From [Synechococcus] sp. NIES-970 (GTDB taxonomy: Bacteria; Cyanobacteriota; Cyanobacteriia; Cyanobacteriales; MRBY01): a DNA stretch of 64,000 nucleotides. Below the pieces are notes generated by a model that saw only the letters and a program-made list of their open reading frames with translations, searched no databases and had not been told where the DNA came from. Positions 28,263 to 35,182 of this stretch are shown here, one piece after another. The stretch is taken from contig AP017959.1 of NCBI GenBank assembly GCA_002356215.1, forward strand, positions 1,664,195-1,728,194, written 5' to 3'. Made by a program: the position numbers and the translations under genes. The stretch's first letter is position 1; each line of letters opens with the position of its first letter.

Positions 28263-29795
28263 ATGGCCCATTCCATCACCGCCCTGATTGCCACCCTCCA
28301 AAAACCAGATATTTATCCCCACGACACCAATGGGGCGATCGCCCTGGTACAGACCCATGTATCCTACGTTTTTCTGACTGGGGACTATGCCTACAAATTG
28401 AAAAAAGCCGTGAATTTTGGTTTCCTTGATTTTTCGACTCTCTCCCAGCGCCAACATTTCTGTGAGGTGGAACTGGAGCTCAATCGCGCCCTCACCCCCG
28501 ATCTTTACCTGGATGTGCTGCCCATTACCTACGACGGTCAAACCTATGCCTTTAACGGGGCAGGGGAAGTGGTGGAATATGCAGTTAAAATGCGCCAGTT
28601 TCCCCAGGAAAATCTCTTGAGTGAGATGTTTGCGGCCGGTACGCTCACCGAAGCCCACATGGTGCAATTGGGGGAAGCCGTGGCGAATTTCCATCAGAGC
28701 GCCACCACCAACGACTACATTCTCAGCTTTGGGGAAATCGCAAAAATTCGCCAGGCGATCGACGAAAACTACGCCCAGACTGAAAAATATATTGGCCCAG
28801 TGCAGACGACAGGCCGCTTCGAGCAAACCAAAGCCTTTACGGATAATTTCTTTGGGAGCCGGGAAGACATTTTTGCCCAGCGCCGCCAGGACAAAAAGAT
28901 TAAAGAATGCCACGGCGATCTGCATCTGCGTAATATTTGCCTCTGGCAGGACAAGATCCAGCTCTTTGACCGCATCGAATTCAATGAGCCTTTCCGTTTC
29001 GTCGATACGATGTACGATGTCGCCTTTACGGTGATGGACCTCGATGCCCGGGGTGCTGGAGCACTGGGAAATGCCTTCCTCAATACCTATGTCGAACGCA
29101 CTGGCGATTGGGAAGGGCTCCAGGTGCTGCCCCTCTATCTCAGTCGCCAGGCCTATGTGCGCGCAAAGGTGACATCTTTTCTTTTGGATGACCAGGCGAT
29201 CGCCCCCGATGCCAAGGCAGCAGCAGCTCAAACGGCCAATGAATATTACGAACTGGCTTGGCAATATACCCAGCGGCCCCAGGGAAAAGTGATTCTGATG
29301 TGCGGTTTGTCCGGCTCTGGAAAGTCGACGGTGGCCCAGGCTGGGGCGCGGCGCTGGGATGGGATTCAAATTCGCTCCGATGCGGTGCGCAAACATTTAG
29401 CGGGTCTCCCCCTTGACGAAAAAGGAGATGAAACGCTCTACAGCGCTGCGATGACCGAGCAGACCTATGACCGCCTCCGGGCGCTGGGTTTACTGTTAGC
29501 TAAACAGGGCTTTACGGTGATCCTCGATGCCAAGTATGACAAAGTTGTCCAGCGTAAAAATGTAATTAATGCCTGCGCCACTGCTGGTATCCCTTGTCAA
29601 ATTCTCCACTGCCAAGCGCCCCTGCCCGTTTTGGCTCAGCGGGTAACAGCTCGCACCGCTGATATTTCCGATGCGACGGCGGATTTGCTTGCGGTCCAAC
29701 AGCAAGATTTTGAGCCCTTTACCTCTGAGGAAATGGCTTTTGTGAAAACCCTAGATACCACCCAAAGCCCCGAGGCGATCGCCCAGCAACTCTAA
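28263..29795 (+). CDS. Aminoglycoside-phosphotransferase-like domain fused to a P-loop kinase
   Basis: A 510-residue two-domain protein. The first about 330 residues resemble APH/choline-kinase-fold enzymes: YAYKLKKAVNFGFLDF holds the ATP lysine, and KECHGDLHLRNICLW plus LFDRIEFNE give the catalytic Asp and metal site. The second domain (about 340-510) is a zeta-toxin/gluconate-kinase-like P-loop kinase with Walker A GLSGSGKSTVAQ and VILDAKYDK. The fusion is seen in several bacterial groups as an AAA-family protein of unknown substrate. It is divergent from ald, and a terminator follows at 29826. Confidence 0.85.
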   Translation: MAHSITALIATLQKPDIYPHDTNGAIALVQTHVSYVFLTGDYAYKLKKAVNFGFLDFSTLSQRQHFCEVELELNRALTPDLYLDVLPITYDGQTYAFNGAGEVVEYAVKMRQFPQENLLSEMFAAGTLTEAHMVQLGEAVANFHQSATTNDYILSFGEIAKIRQAIDENYAQTEKYIGPVQTTGRFEQTKAFTDNFFGSREDIFAQRRQDKKIKECHGDLHLRNICLWQDKIQLFDRIEFNEPFRFVDTMYDVAFTVMDLDARGAGALGNAFLNTYVERTGDWEGLQVLPLYLSRQAYVRAKVTSFLLDDQAIAPDAKAAAAQTANEYYELAWQYTQRPQGKVILMCGLSGSGKSTVAQAGARRWDGIQIRSDAVRKHLAGLPLDEKGDETLYSAAMTEQTYDRLRALGLLLAKQGFTVILDAKYDKVVQRKNVINACATAGIPCQILHCQAPLPVLAQRVTARTADISDATADLLAVQQQDFEPFTSEEMAFVKTLDTTQSPEAIAQQL

Positions 29796-29825
29796 AACCT
29801 CATCAGTTGCAGCATTATTTCTTTT

Positions 29826-29850
29826 AAGAAGGCGATCGCCTTCTTTTTTT
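29826..29850 (+). terminator. HIP1-centred intrinsic terminator
   Basis: AAGAAGGCGA/TCGCCTTCTT is a perfect 20-bp palindrome (29826-29845) built on the HIP1 core and followed by five further T residues. With a GATC loop it forms an 8-bp stem and would terminate the upstream kinase-fusion transcript. Confidence 0.75.
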
Positions 29851-29991
29851 GTCCATGACGGCAGAAAGTTAACGGTTCTAAACATTTCGAGCTCATCCCG
29901 TAACAAATCCCACGGAAATCCTGGGGGTCCTCCGCAAAATGAATAGTTATAAATACTCATTGCCCACCGCAGATTATTAGGAGTAACGACA

Positions 29992-30198
29992 ATGCTACAA
30001 ACAGCTGGTCAAATGACATGGAGTCCCAATGGCGGCCCTTCCGAAGGCGTGCTGCACCTTAGGTTAAGGGCATTCGATCCTTGGCGCCCCTACACGGAGT
30101 TTCCGGAATACTGCAAGCCAGATTTTCCCGCCACCTCCCCTGGCTATGCCACTTTTGTCACCTTGATTCGGAACCAGTGGCAGTACGTAAAACCGTAA
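29992..30198 (+). CDS. Small hypothetical protein (68 residues)
   Basis: A short frame with a good ribosome site (AGGAG at 29979-29983, 8 nt before the ATG). The product is rich in Pro, Trp and aromatic residues (MLQTAGQMTWSPNGGPSEG, FDPWRPYTEFPEY, IRNQWQYVKP), with no signal peptide or membrane segment. No family was recognised. It lies between the HIP1 terminator and the phycobiliprotein lyase gene, about 105 bp upstream of the latter and in the same direction. Coding status rests on the ribosome site and protein-like composition. Confidence 0.6.
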   Translation: MLQTAGQMTWSPNGGPSEGVLHLRLRAFDPWRPYTEFPEYCKPDFPATSPGYATFVTLIRNQWQYVKP

Positions 30199-30302
30199 TC
30201 TCCTCCTAGATTGCCTGGGCGGGGCGATCGCCACCGCCTTGCCCAGCACCCGCCATGATGTAACAATATGTAAATAAGGGTTGACAGAATTCTGGCTTTT
30301 AA

Positions 30303-30842
30303 ATGGTTTCACCTATGAATCTCACCGCGACTTTTTCTAGTGCAAGTACAGCTTTTTTTCAACGGTCTGCAGGTCGCTGGCATTCCCAACGCCGCTACTA
30401 CACCCTCAACGGTGAGCAGGAGCCCCTAGAAGCCGTTTCGGAGTTAGCCGTCATTTTTCTCCCAGGAGATCACCCTGATTTAAAACCCCTGGCGATCGCC
30501 CACCAGTTCACCACCCCGCAACCCTTTGAATGTGGGGCAAAAATCACCTGGGAAAGCACCTACACCAATGGCCAACGCAAACCCCTCCAAGGGGCAACGG
30601 TTTTGGGCATTCAAGGCAGCTTGATGTACCGAGACCGGGGTTTTTCGACAGCAGCGCCAGTCATCGCCACCTTTGAGCTGATCCATAATGCCCAGGGGAT
30701 GCGTCTCCAGACCGCCTACGATGGGGCGAGCTTTGAGGAAGAAATTAAATTTGTCGGCGATCGCCACCGTACCCGCCAGACGATTATTTCCCGGGCTGGC
30801 CAGGAAGTGATGATCGGTCAATATTTAGAAACTCGGCTTTAG
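30303..30842 (+). CDS. Phycobiliprotein lyase, CpcS/CpeS family
   Basis: A 179-residue (175 from the second ATG at 30315) lipocalin-fold lyase that attaches phycocyanobilin to Cys-84-type sites of phycobiliproteins. The family start FFQRSAGRWHSQRRYYTL is clear, with the beta-barrel strands ALAIAHQ..., GATVLGIQGSLMYRDRGFS and DRHRTRQTIISRAGQEVMIGQYLETRL. It may be the CpcU or CpcS-type partner of a heterodimeric lyase; the subtype cannot be fixed from sequence alone. An imperfect NtcA-like site (GTAN8TAA at 30260) lies upstream. Eighteen bases of its 3' end recur at 32029. Confidence 0.88.
   Translation: MVSPMNLTATFSSASTAFFQRSAGRWHSQRRYYTLNGEQEPLEAVSELAVIFLPGDHPDLKPLAIAHQFTTPQPFECGAKITWESTYTNGQRKPLQGATVLGIQGSLMYRDRGFSTAAPVIATFELIHNAQGMRLQTAYDGASFEEEIKFVGDRHRTRQTIISRAGQEVMIGQYLETRL
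30809..30826 (+). repeat. 18-bp direct repeat, copy 1 (in lyase 3' end)
   Basis: GATGATCGGTCAATATTT occurs here inside the lyase gene and again at 32029-32046 in the 3' end of the PAP2 gene, in the same orientation. An 18-base exact match is unlikely by chance over 64 kb and points to a local duplication. Confidence 0.75.
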
Positions 30843-30862
30843 GGACAGTCGCTAAAATCTCT

Positions 30863-31858
30863 TCAAAAATGTTTGGATCGGCCCACCACAGACCGCACCC
30901 GATAGATGGGTCGCCCCTGGGATTCATGATAGGTGCGCATCAACAGTTCCCCCAGGAGGCCGAAGCCAAACAGTTGCACCCCGGCCAGTAACAAGATTGC
31001 GACCAGTAGCAGCAACGGGCGATCGCCAATGGCCTGACCCAAGAATAATTTCAAAAATGAGAGATAACCTCCCAGGCCGAAGCCCACCATCACAAAAATA
31101 ATGCCGAGGTAGCCAAAAACATGCATTGGGCGCGTGAGGAATTTTTTCATAAACCACACCGTTAATAAATCCAGGAGTACCCGGAACGTGCGGTCTAGAC
31201 CATATTTACTATTGCCAAACTGTCTCGCGTGATGACGCACCGGAATTTCGGCGATCGTTGCCCCTTCGATAAAAGCGAGGGCCGGAATAAAGCGGTGCAG
31301 TTCCCCATAGAGATTTAGATCTGCCACAATTTCCCTGCGATAGGCCTTGAGGGAGCAACCATAATCATGGAGATCAACCCCTGTCACCCGACCAATCAGG
31401 GCATTCGCAATTTTTGAAGGGAGCAGCCGCGTCCATTGATTATCCTGTCGCTCTTTACGCCAGCCGCTCACGAGGTCATAGCCTTCATCCATCTTTGCGA
31501 GCAGGTTTGGGATATCTGCCGGATCATTTTGTAAGTCAGCATCGAGGGAAACAAGCACCTCCCCCTGGGCATGCTGAAACCCCGCCGCCATTGCCGGGGT
31601 TTGGCCATAGTTACGTCGGAGGATAATCGCCCGCAGATCATCTCGCTCGGTAGCGAGTTGCTTCAACAACGCCGTAGAACCGTCCTTGGAGCCATCATCA
31701 ACGCAGATAATTTCGTAGGCATAATTATGGGACTGCATCACCGAGGCGATCGCCTGGATCAAATGGGGCAAACTTTCCACCTCGTTATAGATAGGAACCA
31801 CAATCGATAGGGGGTGGGAGGTTGTCGGCGCTTTGATGGGAGCAGTGGCACTAGACAT
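30863..31858 (-). CDS. Family 2 glycosyltransferase (DPM1/GtrB-like) with two C-terminal membrane helices
   Basis: A 331-residue polyprenyl-phosphate sugar transferase. The GT-A domain has SIVVPIYNEVESLPHLI, ICVDDGSKDGSTALL, SLDADLQNDP (the DxD metal site) and YDLVSGWRKERQDN. Two hydrophobic segments near the C-terminus (about 235-300) anchor it in the membrane. It probably moves a sugar to undecaprenyl phosphate for wall or surface polymers. The frame opens at a TTG 8 codons upstream, but the ATG at 31858 is preferred. Upstream lies a remnant of an NlpC/P60 gene end. Confidence 0.93.
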   Translation of the reverse strand: MSSATAPIKAPTTSHPLSIVVPIYNEVESLPHLIQAIASVMQSHNYAYEIICVDDGSKDGSTALLKQLATERDDLRAIILRRNYGQTPAMAAGFQHAQGEVLVSLDADLQNDPADIPNLLAKMDEGYDLVSGWRKERQDNQWTRLLPSKIANALIGRVTGVDLHDYGCSLKAYRREIVADLNLYGELHRFIPALAFIEGATIAEIPVRHHARQFGNSKYGLDRTFRVLLDLLTVWFMKKFLTRPMHVFGYLGIIFVMVGFGLGGYLSFLKLFLGQAIGDRPLLLLVAILLLAGVQLFGFGLLGELLMRTYHESQGRPIYRVRSVVGRSKHF

Positions 31859-31901
31859 GAAATTGCGATGGTAAAGCTTCAATCTGATGGGTAAAAACGG
31901 T

Positions 31902-31960
31902 ACGTAATGTTCCCTGGTGCGGCCAAAACCACAGAGAGTCTGATAGATCGATCGGCCTCT
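31902..31960 (-). pseudogene. Remnant of an NlpC/P60 gene 3' end
   Basis: On the minus strand this stretch reads YQTLCGFGRT, matching YHQTLCGFGRV at the C-terminus of the intact NlpC/P60 gene at 33058-33756. At the DNA level about 50 bp aligns with 33087-33140 (for example GCGGCCAAA, CCACAGAG, GTCTG in the same order). It is a short, diverged copy with no start codon of its own. Confidence 0.65.
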
Positions 31961-32003
31961 TCAGGGGCCAGGATTCTCCGGGGCGATCGCCTCCATCAAA
32001 CAA

Positions 32004-32804
32004 TTATTTCCTAGAACGGTTAAGAGGCGATGATCGGTCAATATTTCGGTCAATATTTAAAAATATGGCAAGCAAATCAACAAAAAACAGACAAAAGGTC
32101 AGCCAAATAAAACCCAGCATATAACCGCCTAAAATATCGCTGGGCCAATGTACACCCAAGTAGAGACTCCCCAGGCCAATTCCAAAAAGAAATAGTACCA
32201 CAGCCCCGAAAACCAACCATCTCAATCGAGATATGTTTTGTGTTACCAAGAGCGCCAAGATTAAATACAGAACTAAGTTTCCCGTCGCGTGACCACTAGG
32301 GAACGATGCCCCGGCAATGTCTGGAACAGAGCCATACTCTCCCATAAAATAAGGGGGACGAGGGCGGCCAATGATCGGCTTAAAAACCTTGTCGACTAAT
32401 AGTAATGCTCCCCCTGAACCCAGGGTCATCAATAGGACTGATTTCCATTGTTTTTTCCAAATAAACAACCCTAAACTGATGCCCACAACCGGGCCTGAGA
32501 TTTCTTTGTCACCCAAATCATACAAAAATGACAAGAGAGTTCCTAACCAAGGAGGAACATTATCTCGTAAAAAAAACCAGAAATTCTTTTCAACTAAAAA
32601 CCCTGCTTCATGACTGACTTGGGTTTCGGGAATATTACTAAAGAGCCAAACAGCAGGAATTAATATGAGCAGACTTAAGACTAAAAATATTTTGTTAAAA
32701 AAATGGTCTTTCTTCAAGGGCTTTACTGCAATAGATAATAGATCTGAGATCAAAAAACAAAAAATTTGTAAGTGATCAAATTTCCCCCCGCACTGCGAGA
32801 GCAA
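32004..32804 (-). CDS. PAP2-family membrane phosphatase
   Basis: A 266-residue phosphatidic-acid-phosphatase-type enzyme, possibly an undecaprenyl-pyrophosphate or lipid phosphatase. The three motifs are intact: KPIIGRPRP, FPSGHATG and SLYLGVHWPSDILGG. Six hydrophobic segments are visible. The start is uncertain: the frame opens with TTG at 32804 and no ATG lies in the first 100 codons, so the start could be internal. The C-terminus NIDRNIDRSSPLN arises from a 12-bp tandem repeat (32035-32058) that overlaps an 18-bp repeat shared with the lyase gene, so the end may be newly formed. The region is AT-rich without internal HIP1, consistent with insertion. Confidence 0.85.
   Translation of the reverse strand: MLSQCGGKFDHLQIFCFLISDLLSIAVKPLKKDHFFNKIFLVLSLLILIPAVWLFSNIPETQVSHEAGFLVEKNFWFFLRDNVPPWLGTLLSFLYDLGDKEISGPVVGISLGLFIWKKQWKSVLLMTLGSGGALLLVDKVFKPIIGRPRPPYFMGEYGSVPDIAGASFPSGHATGNLVLYLILALLVTQNISRLRWLVFGAVVLFLFGIGLGSLYLGVHWPSDILGGYMLGFIWLTFCLFFVDLLAIFLNIDRNIDRSSPLNRSRK
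32029..32058 (+). repeat. 18-bp direct repeat, copy 2, with 12-bp tandem repeat
   Basis: GATGATCGGTCAATATTT at 32029-32046 duplicates the 3' end of the lyase gene (30809-30826). Its last 12 bases, CGGTCAATATTT, are repeated directly at 32047-32058. Both lie in the last codons of the PAP2 gene. Confidence 0.75.
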
Positions 32805-32855
32805 TTAATTGTGAGATAGGTTCTCCTTGTTTGCAATCTTGACAATGCTGTTTCT

Positions 32856-32880
32856 TGATTACAATGAATTGGTGTAATCA
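32856..32880. repeat. Inverted repeat upstream of the PAP2 gene
   Basis: TGATTAC (32856-32862) and GTAATCA (32874-32880) form a 7-11-7 inverted repeat about 50 bp upstream of the PAP2 frame. It is a candidate operator; no known motif was matched. Confidence 0.3.
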
Positions 32881-33057
32881 GATGAATAACATTTGTTTTT
32901 TGCCTTTATTGTTTTCTTCCCAAATCTCGGCTCACAGGATTGCTCACATTAGAGGAACATAATACTAGACATTTAAAAAGGTAGTGGCATCCTTCTGGCG
33001 CTGAACCCTACTCGAGAGACAGCACAGGCCCCATCCGCTCCCCGAACCCCCCAAAAG

Positions 33058-33756
33058 TTAAATTTGACAGGCTAAAGAGGGGGGAGCGTAACTTTCCATA
33101 ACGCGGCCAAAGCCACAGAGGGTCTGGTGATAGGCACGACTAATCATGTCCCAAGGTTCCCAGAGGCGATCGACCCCGATACCATTGCGTCCCATCTCAA
33201 TGCCGGAACTATGGATGTAATAGCCCTCTCCGAGATACAGAGCGACATGGTCGATCCGTTGCTCCTTAGCAAAAAAGATTAAATCGCCCAACTCTAAATC
33301 TTCTTGGGCGATCGGTTCGACGAAATCCCCCTGCTGGTAAGAGTTTCGGGGCAACCAAATCCCCTGGGAGGCGTAGGCTGCTTGGATAAAGCCGGAACAA
33401 TCGTAGTTCGGCGCCGTCGTACCACCCCAGAGGTAAATATTATTCACTCGTTTGGCGGCATGGGCAAAAATCAAAATACTTTCCATCCGTGCTTCGATTT
33501 CGGCGCGGTTGACTGGGACAAATTCATAGGGGTCTTCAGCCACTTGGAGATGCTTTAAATCCGTTTTTTTTAGCCATGCTCCATATCCATCCTCGACGGT
33601 CATCACCCGGAGGGCTTGGTCGGTTTCTTTGTTTAGTATTTGCACCCGGCGACCGATGGCAGCCTGGCTCCCGAGGGCTTGGCATTCGGGATCGTCGTAC
33701 AAATCCAGAGGTTGTCGGCAAAAGTATTCACCGCTGGGGGAAGGGGGCAGTTGCAT
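33058..33756 (-). CDS. NlpC/P60 cell-wall endopeptidase with SH3b domain
   Basis: A 232-residue C40-family gamma-D-glutamyl-diamino-acid endopeptidase. An SH3b-like domain spans about 15-75 (LYDDPECQALGSQAAIGRRVQIL). The catalytic domain has the nucleophile Cys in NYDCSGFIQAAY, and the His in RIDHVALYLGEGYYIHSSG. The domain set resembles the cyanobacterial AvPCP-type enzymes that process peptidoglycan stems for recycling. There is no obvious signal peptide, so location is uncertain. A fragment of its 3' end recurs at 31902-31960 beyond the PAP2 gene. Confidence 0.93.
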   Translation of the reverse strand: MQLPPSPSGEYFCRQPLDLYDDPECQALGSQAAIGRRVQILNKETDQALRVMTVEDGYGAWLKKTDLKHLQVAEDPYEFVPVNRAEIEARMESILIFAHAAKRVNNIYLWGGTTAPNYDCSGFIQAAYASQGIWLPRNSYQQGDFVEPIAQEDLELGDLIFFAKEQRIDHVALYLGEGYYIHSSGIEMGRNGIGVDRLWEPWDMISRAYHQTLCGFGRVMESYAPPSLACQI

Positions 33757-33818
33757 AGGGGCTTCAAGCGGGGTAGGGGATAGGAAAATCTTGGGTTATG
33801 GGCAACCGTCTTTGGGGC

Positions 33819-34268
33819 TCATTCTACCGTGACTTCTGTGGGGAGGAGCGATAACCTGAGGCGATCGCCATAGGTGAGATTTGGGATCCATGGGGCGAGC
33901 ACTTCGAGGGTAGAGTCGTCTTGAAAATGGCCTAACTTTGTTTCGGGATGCGGGTAATAAATTAGGCCATCATAGCGCCGTTGGTGGTGTTCGATTTGAC
34001 AGGGGCTAAAGGAAAAAGTCTCTGGGGCGAAATCAGGATGCCATTGCACATGGGCGAAGGTGTAACGGGGCTGTGTGGGTCGAAAGGTCTTGGGGGCAAT
34101 GGAAATATTTAGGGTTCCCGGAAAATAGAGGGAAAGATCTAGGCCGAGCTGCTGAAAGTGGGGCGTTTGTAAGGTGATTGTCCCCGCTGTATAGGGGCTA
34201 TTTTTTGCTTGGCCAGAAGCGACTTGGTGGCCCCGCTTGAGAATCCCAATGGCGGTCTGCCATGCCAT
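33819..34268 (-). CDS. DUF120 / CTP-dependent riboflavin-kinase-like protein
   Basis: A 149-residue protein whose motif order resembles the archaeal CTP-dependent riboflavin kinase family: GHQVASGQ, then LGLDLSLYFPGTLNISI (the GTLN block), FSPCQIE, GLIYYPHPETK and TLEVLAPWIPNLTYGDRLRLSL. In archaea this fold phosphorylates riboflavin with CTP. Whether the bacterial protein keeps the activity is unknown. It starts 3 nt after the ABC permease stop and so shares an operon with it and the M16 peptidase. Confidence 0.55.
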   Translation of the reverse strand: MAWQTAIGILKRGHQVASGQAKNSPYTAGTITLQTPHFQQLGLDLSLYFPGTLNISIAPKTFRPTQPRYTFAHVQWHPDFAPETFSFSPCQIEHHQRRYDGLIYYPHPETKLGHFQDDSTLEVLAPWIPNLTYGDRLRLSLLPTEVTVE

Positions 34269-34271
34269 GAC

Positions 34272-35150
34272 CTAATCCCGCTGGTGGGAAAATTGGTAGG
34301 CGCCAATAAAGGCTAAGGCGATCGCCACCCCTGCCAAAATAGGAATCGAGTGCCAGGGAAATTCCGAGAGAGGCAGATAGGCCGCTGCCCGTAGTCCAGT
34401 GGTGGTGTAGGTGAGGGGGATGCAGTAGACCACCGCCCGGAAAAGACGGGGCAAAGTTTCTGGGTCAAAGAAGGTCGCCCCCAAAAAAGACATGGGCACA
34501 ATCAAAAAGTTATTAAAAATTCCTACACTTTCGAGGGACTTAACTCGCAGGCCCACAATCACCCCTAGACCTGAAAATACAGCGCAGTTCAGGATTAACA
34601 ACAGAAAAAAGAGGGGATTGATAAAGCTAAAAATTTTTCCTGTGAAGAGGATTGCCACAATTAACACAGAACCAGCCGTCATTAAACCCCGGAGAATCCC
34701 GGCCAGCATTTTTCCTAAGTGCAGCGCAAGGGGATGTACCGGCAATAACAATAGCTCTTCAAAGGTTTTGCTGTAGAGGCGATCGCCGCAGATCGAAAAA
34801 GTCGTCCCCCCAAAACTAATGGTCATGGAGGAGAGGGCGACCATCCCTGGCAGGATAAATTCCAGGTAAGTATCACCAGCAGAAGGGGTAATGGTTTCAT
34901 CAAGGGCGCTACCAAGACCCAAGCCAAAGGCAAGAATGTAGATGAGGGGCGAAACCAAACCTGTGGCGGCCACCTGTTTGAGACGTACCCGGAGTTTGAG
35001 CCAATCTCCCCAAAACACCCCCAAAGTATCCGCCCAAATATTGGCCAGTTCAGACCGCTGACGGGGCGAAGGGGCATCAAGACGGGATTGGTCAGAGCGA
35101 GCTTCTAGGTTGATCACGGCGTTTTGGGATGGCGTTACATTCCTTAACAT
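34272..35150 (-). CDS. ABC-2 type transporter permease
   Basis: A 292-residue inner-membrane export permease of the DrrB/NodJ type with six hydrophobic segments (VSPLIYILAFGLGLGSAL, FILPGMVALSSMTISF and others). A TTG six codons earlier (35168) is possible; the ATG at 35150 is preferred. No ATPase gene is adjacent, so its partner lies elsewhere. It sits 32 bp downstream of the M16 peptidase gene and 3 nt before the riboflavin-kinase-like gene. The substrate is unknown. Confidence 0.88.
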   Translation of the reverse strand: MLRNVTPSQNAVINLEARSDQSRLDAPSPRQRSELANIWADTLGVFWGDWLKLRVRLKQVAATGLVSPLIYILAFGLGLGSALDETITPSAGDTYLEFILPGMVALSSMTISFGGTTFSICGDRLYSKTFEELLLLPVHPLALHLGKMLAGILRGLMTAGSVLIVAILFTGKIFSFINPLFFLLLILNCAVFSGLGVIVGLRVKSLESVGIFNNFLIVPMSFLGATFFDPETLPRLFRAVVYCIPLTYTTTGLRAAAYLPLSEFPWHSIPILAGVAIALAFIGAYQFSHQRD

Positions 35151-35182
35151 TATAGGGTTTCGCCGCAATTTTCCATGGCTAT

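Noticed and set aside
28191..29396. A 401-codon open frame on the minus strand
   Set aside because: It is a shadow of the APH/P-loop kinase fusion gene on the plus strand, which has complete catalytic motifs.
30210..30256. A GC-rich fold after the 68-residue gene (CTGGGCGG...CCGCC..GCCCAG)
   Set aside because: It has no T-run, and the HIP1 core explains much of the symmetry; not called as a terminator.
30260..30273. An NtcA box upstream of the phycobiliprotein lyase (GTAN8TAA)
   Set aside because: Imperfect match with no suitable -10 box; kept only as a remark.
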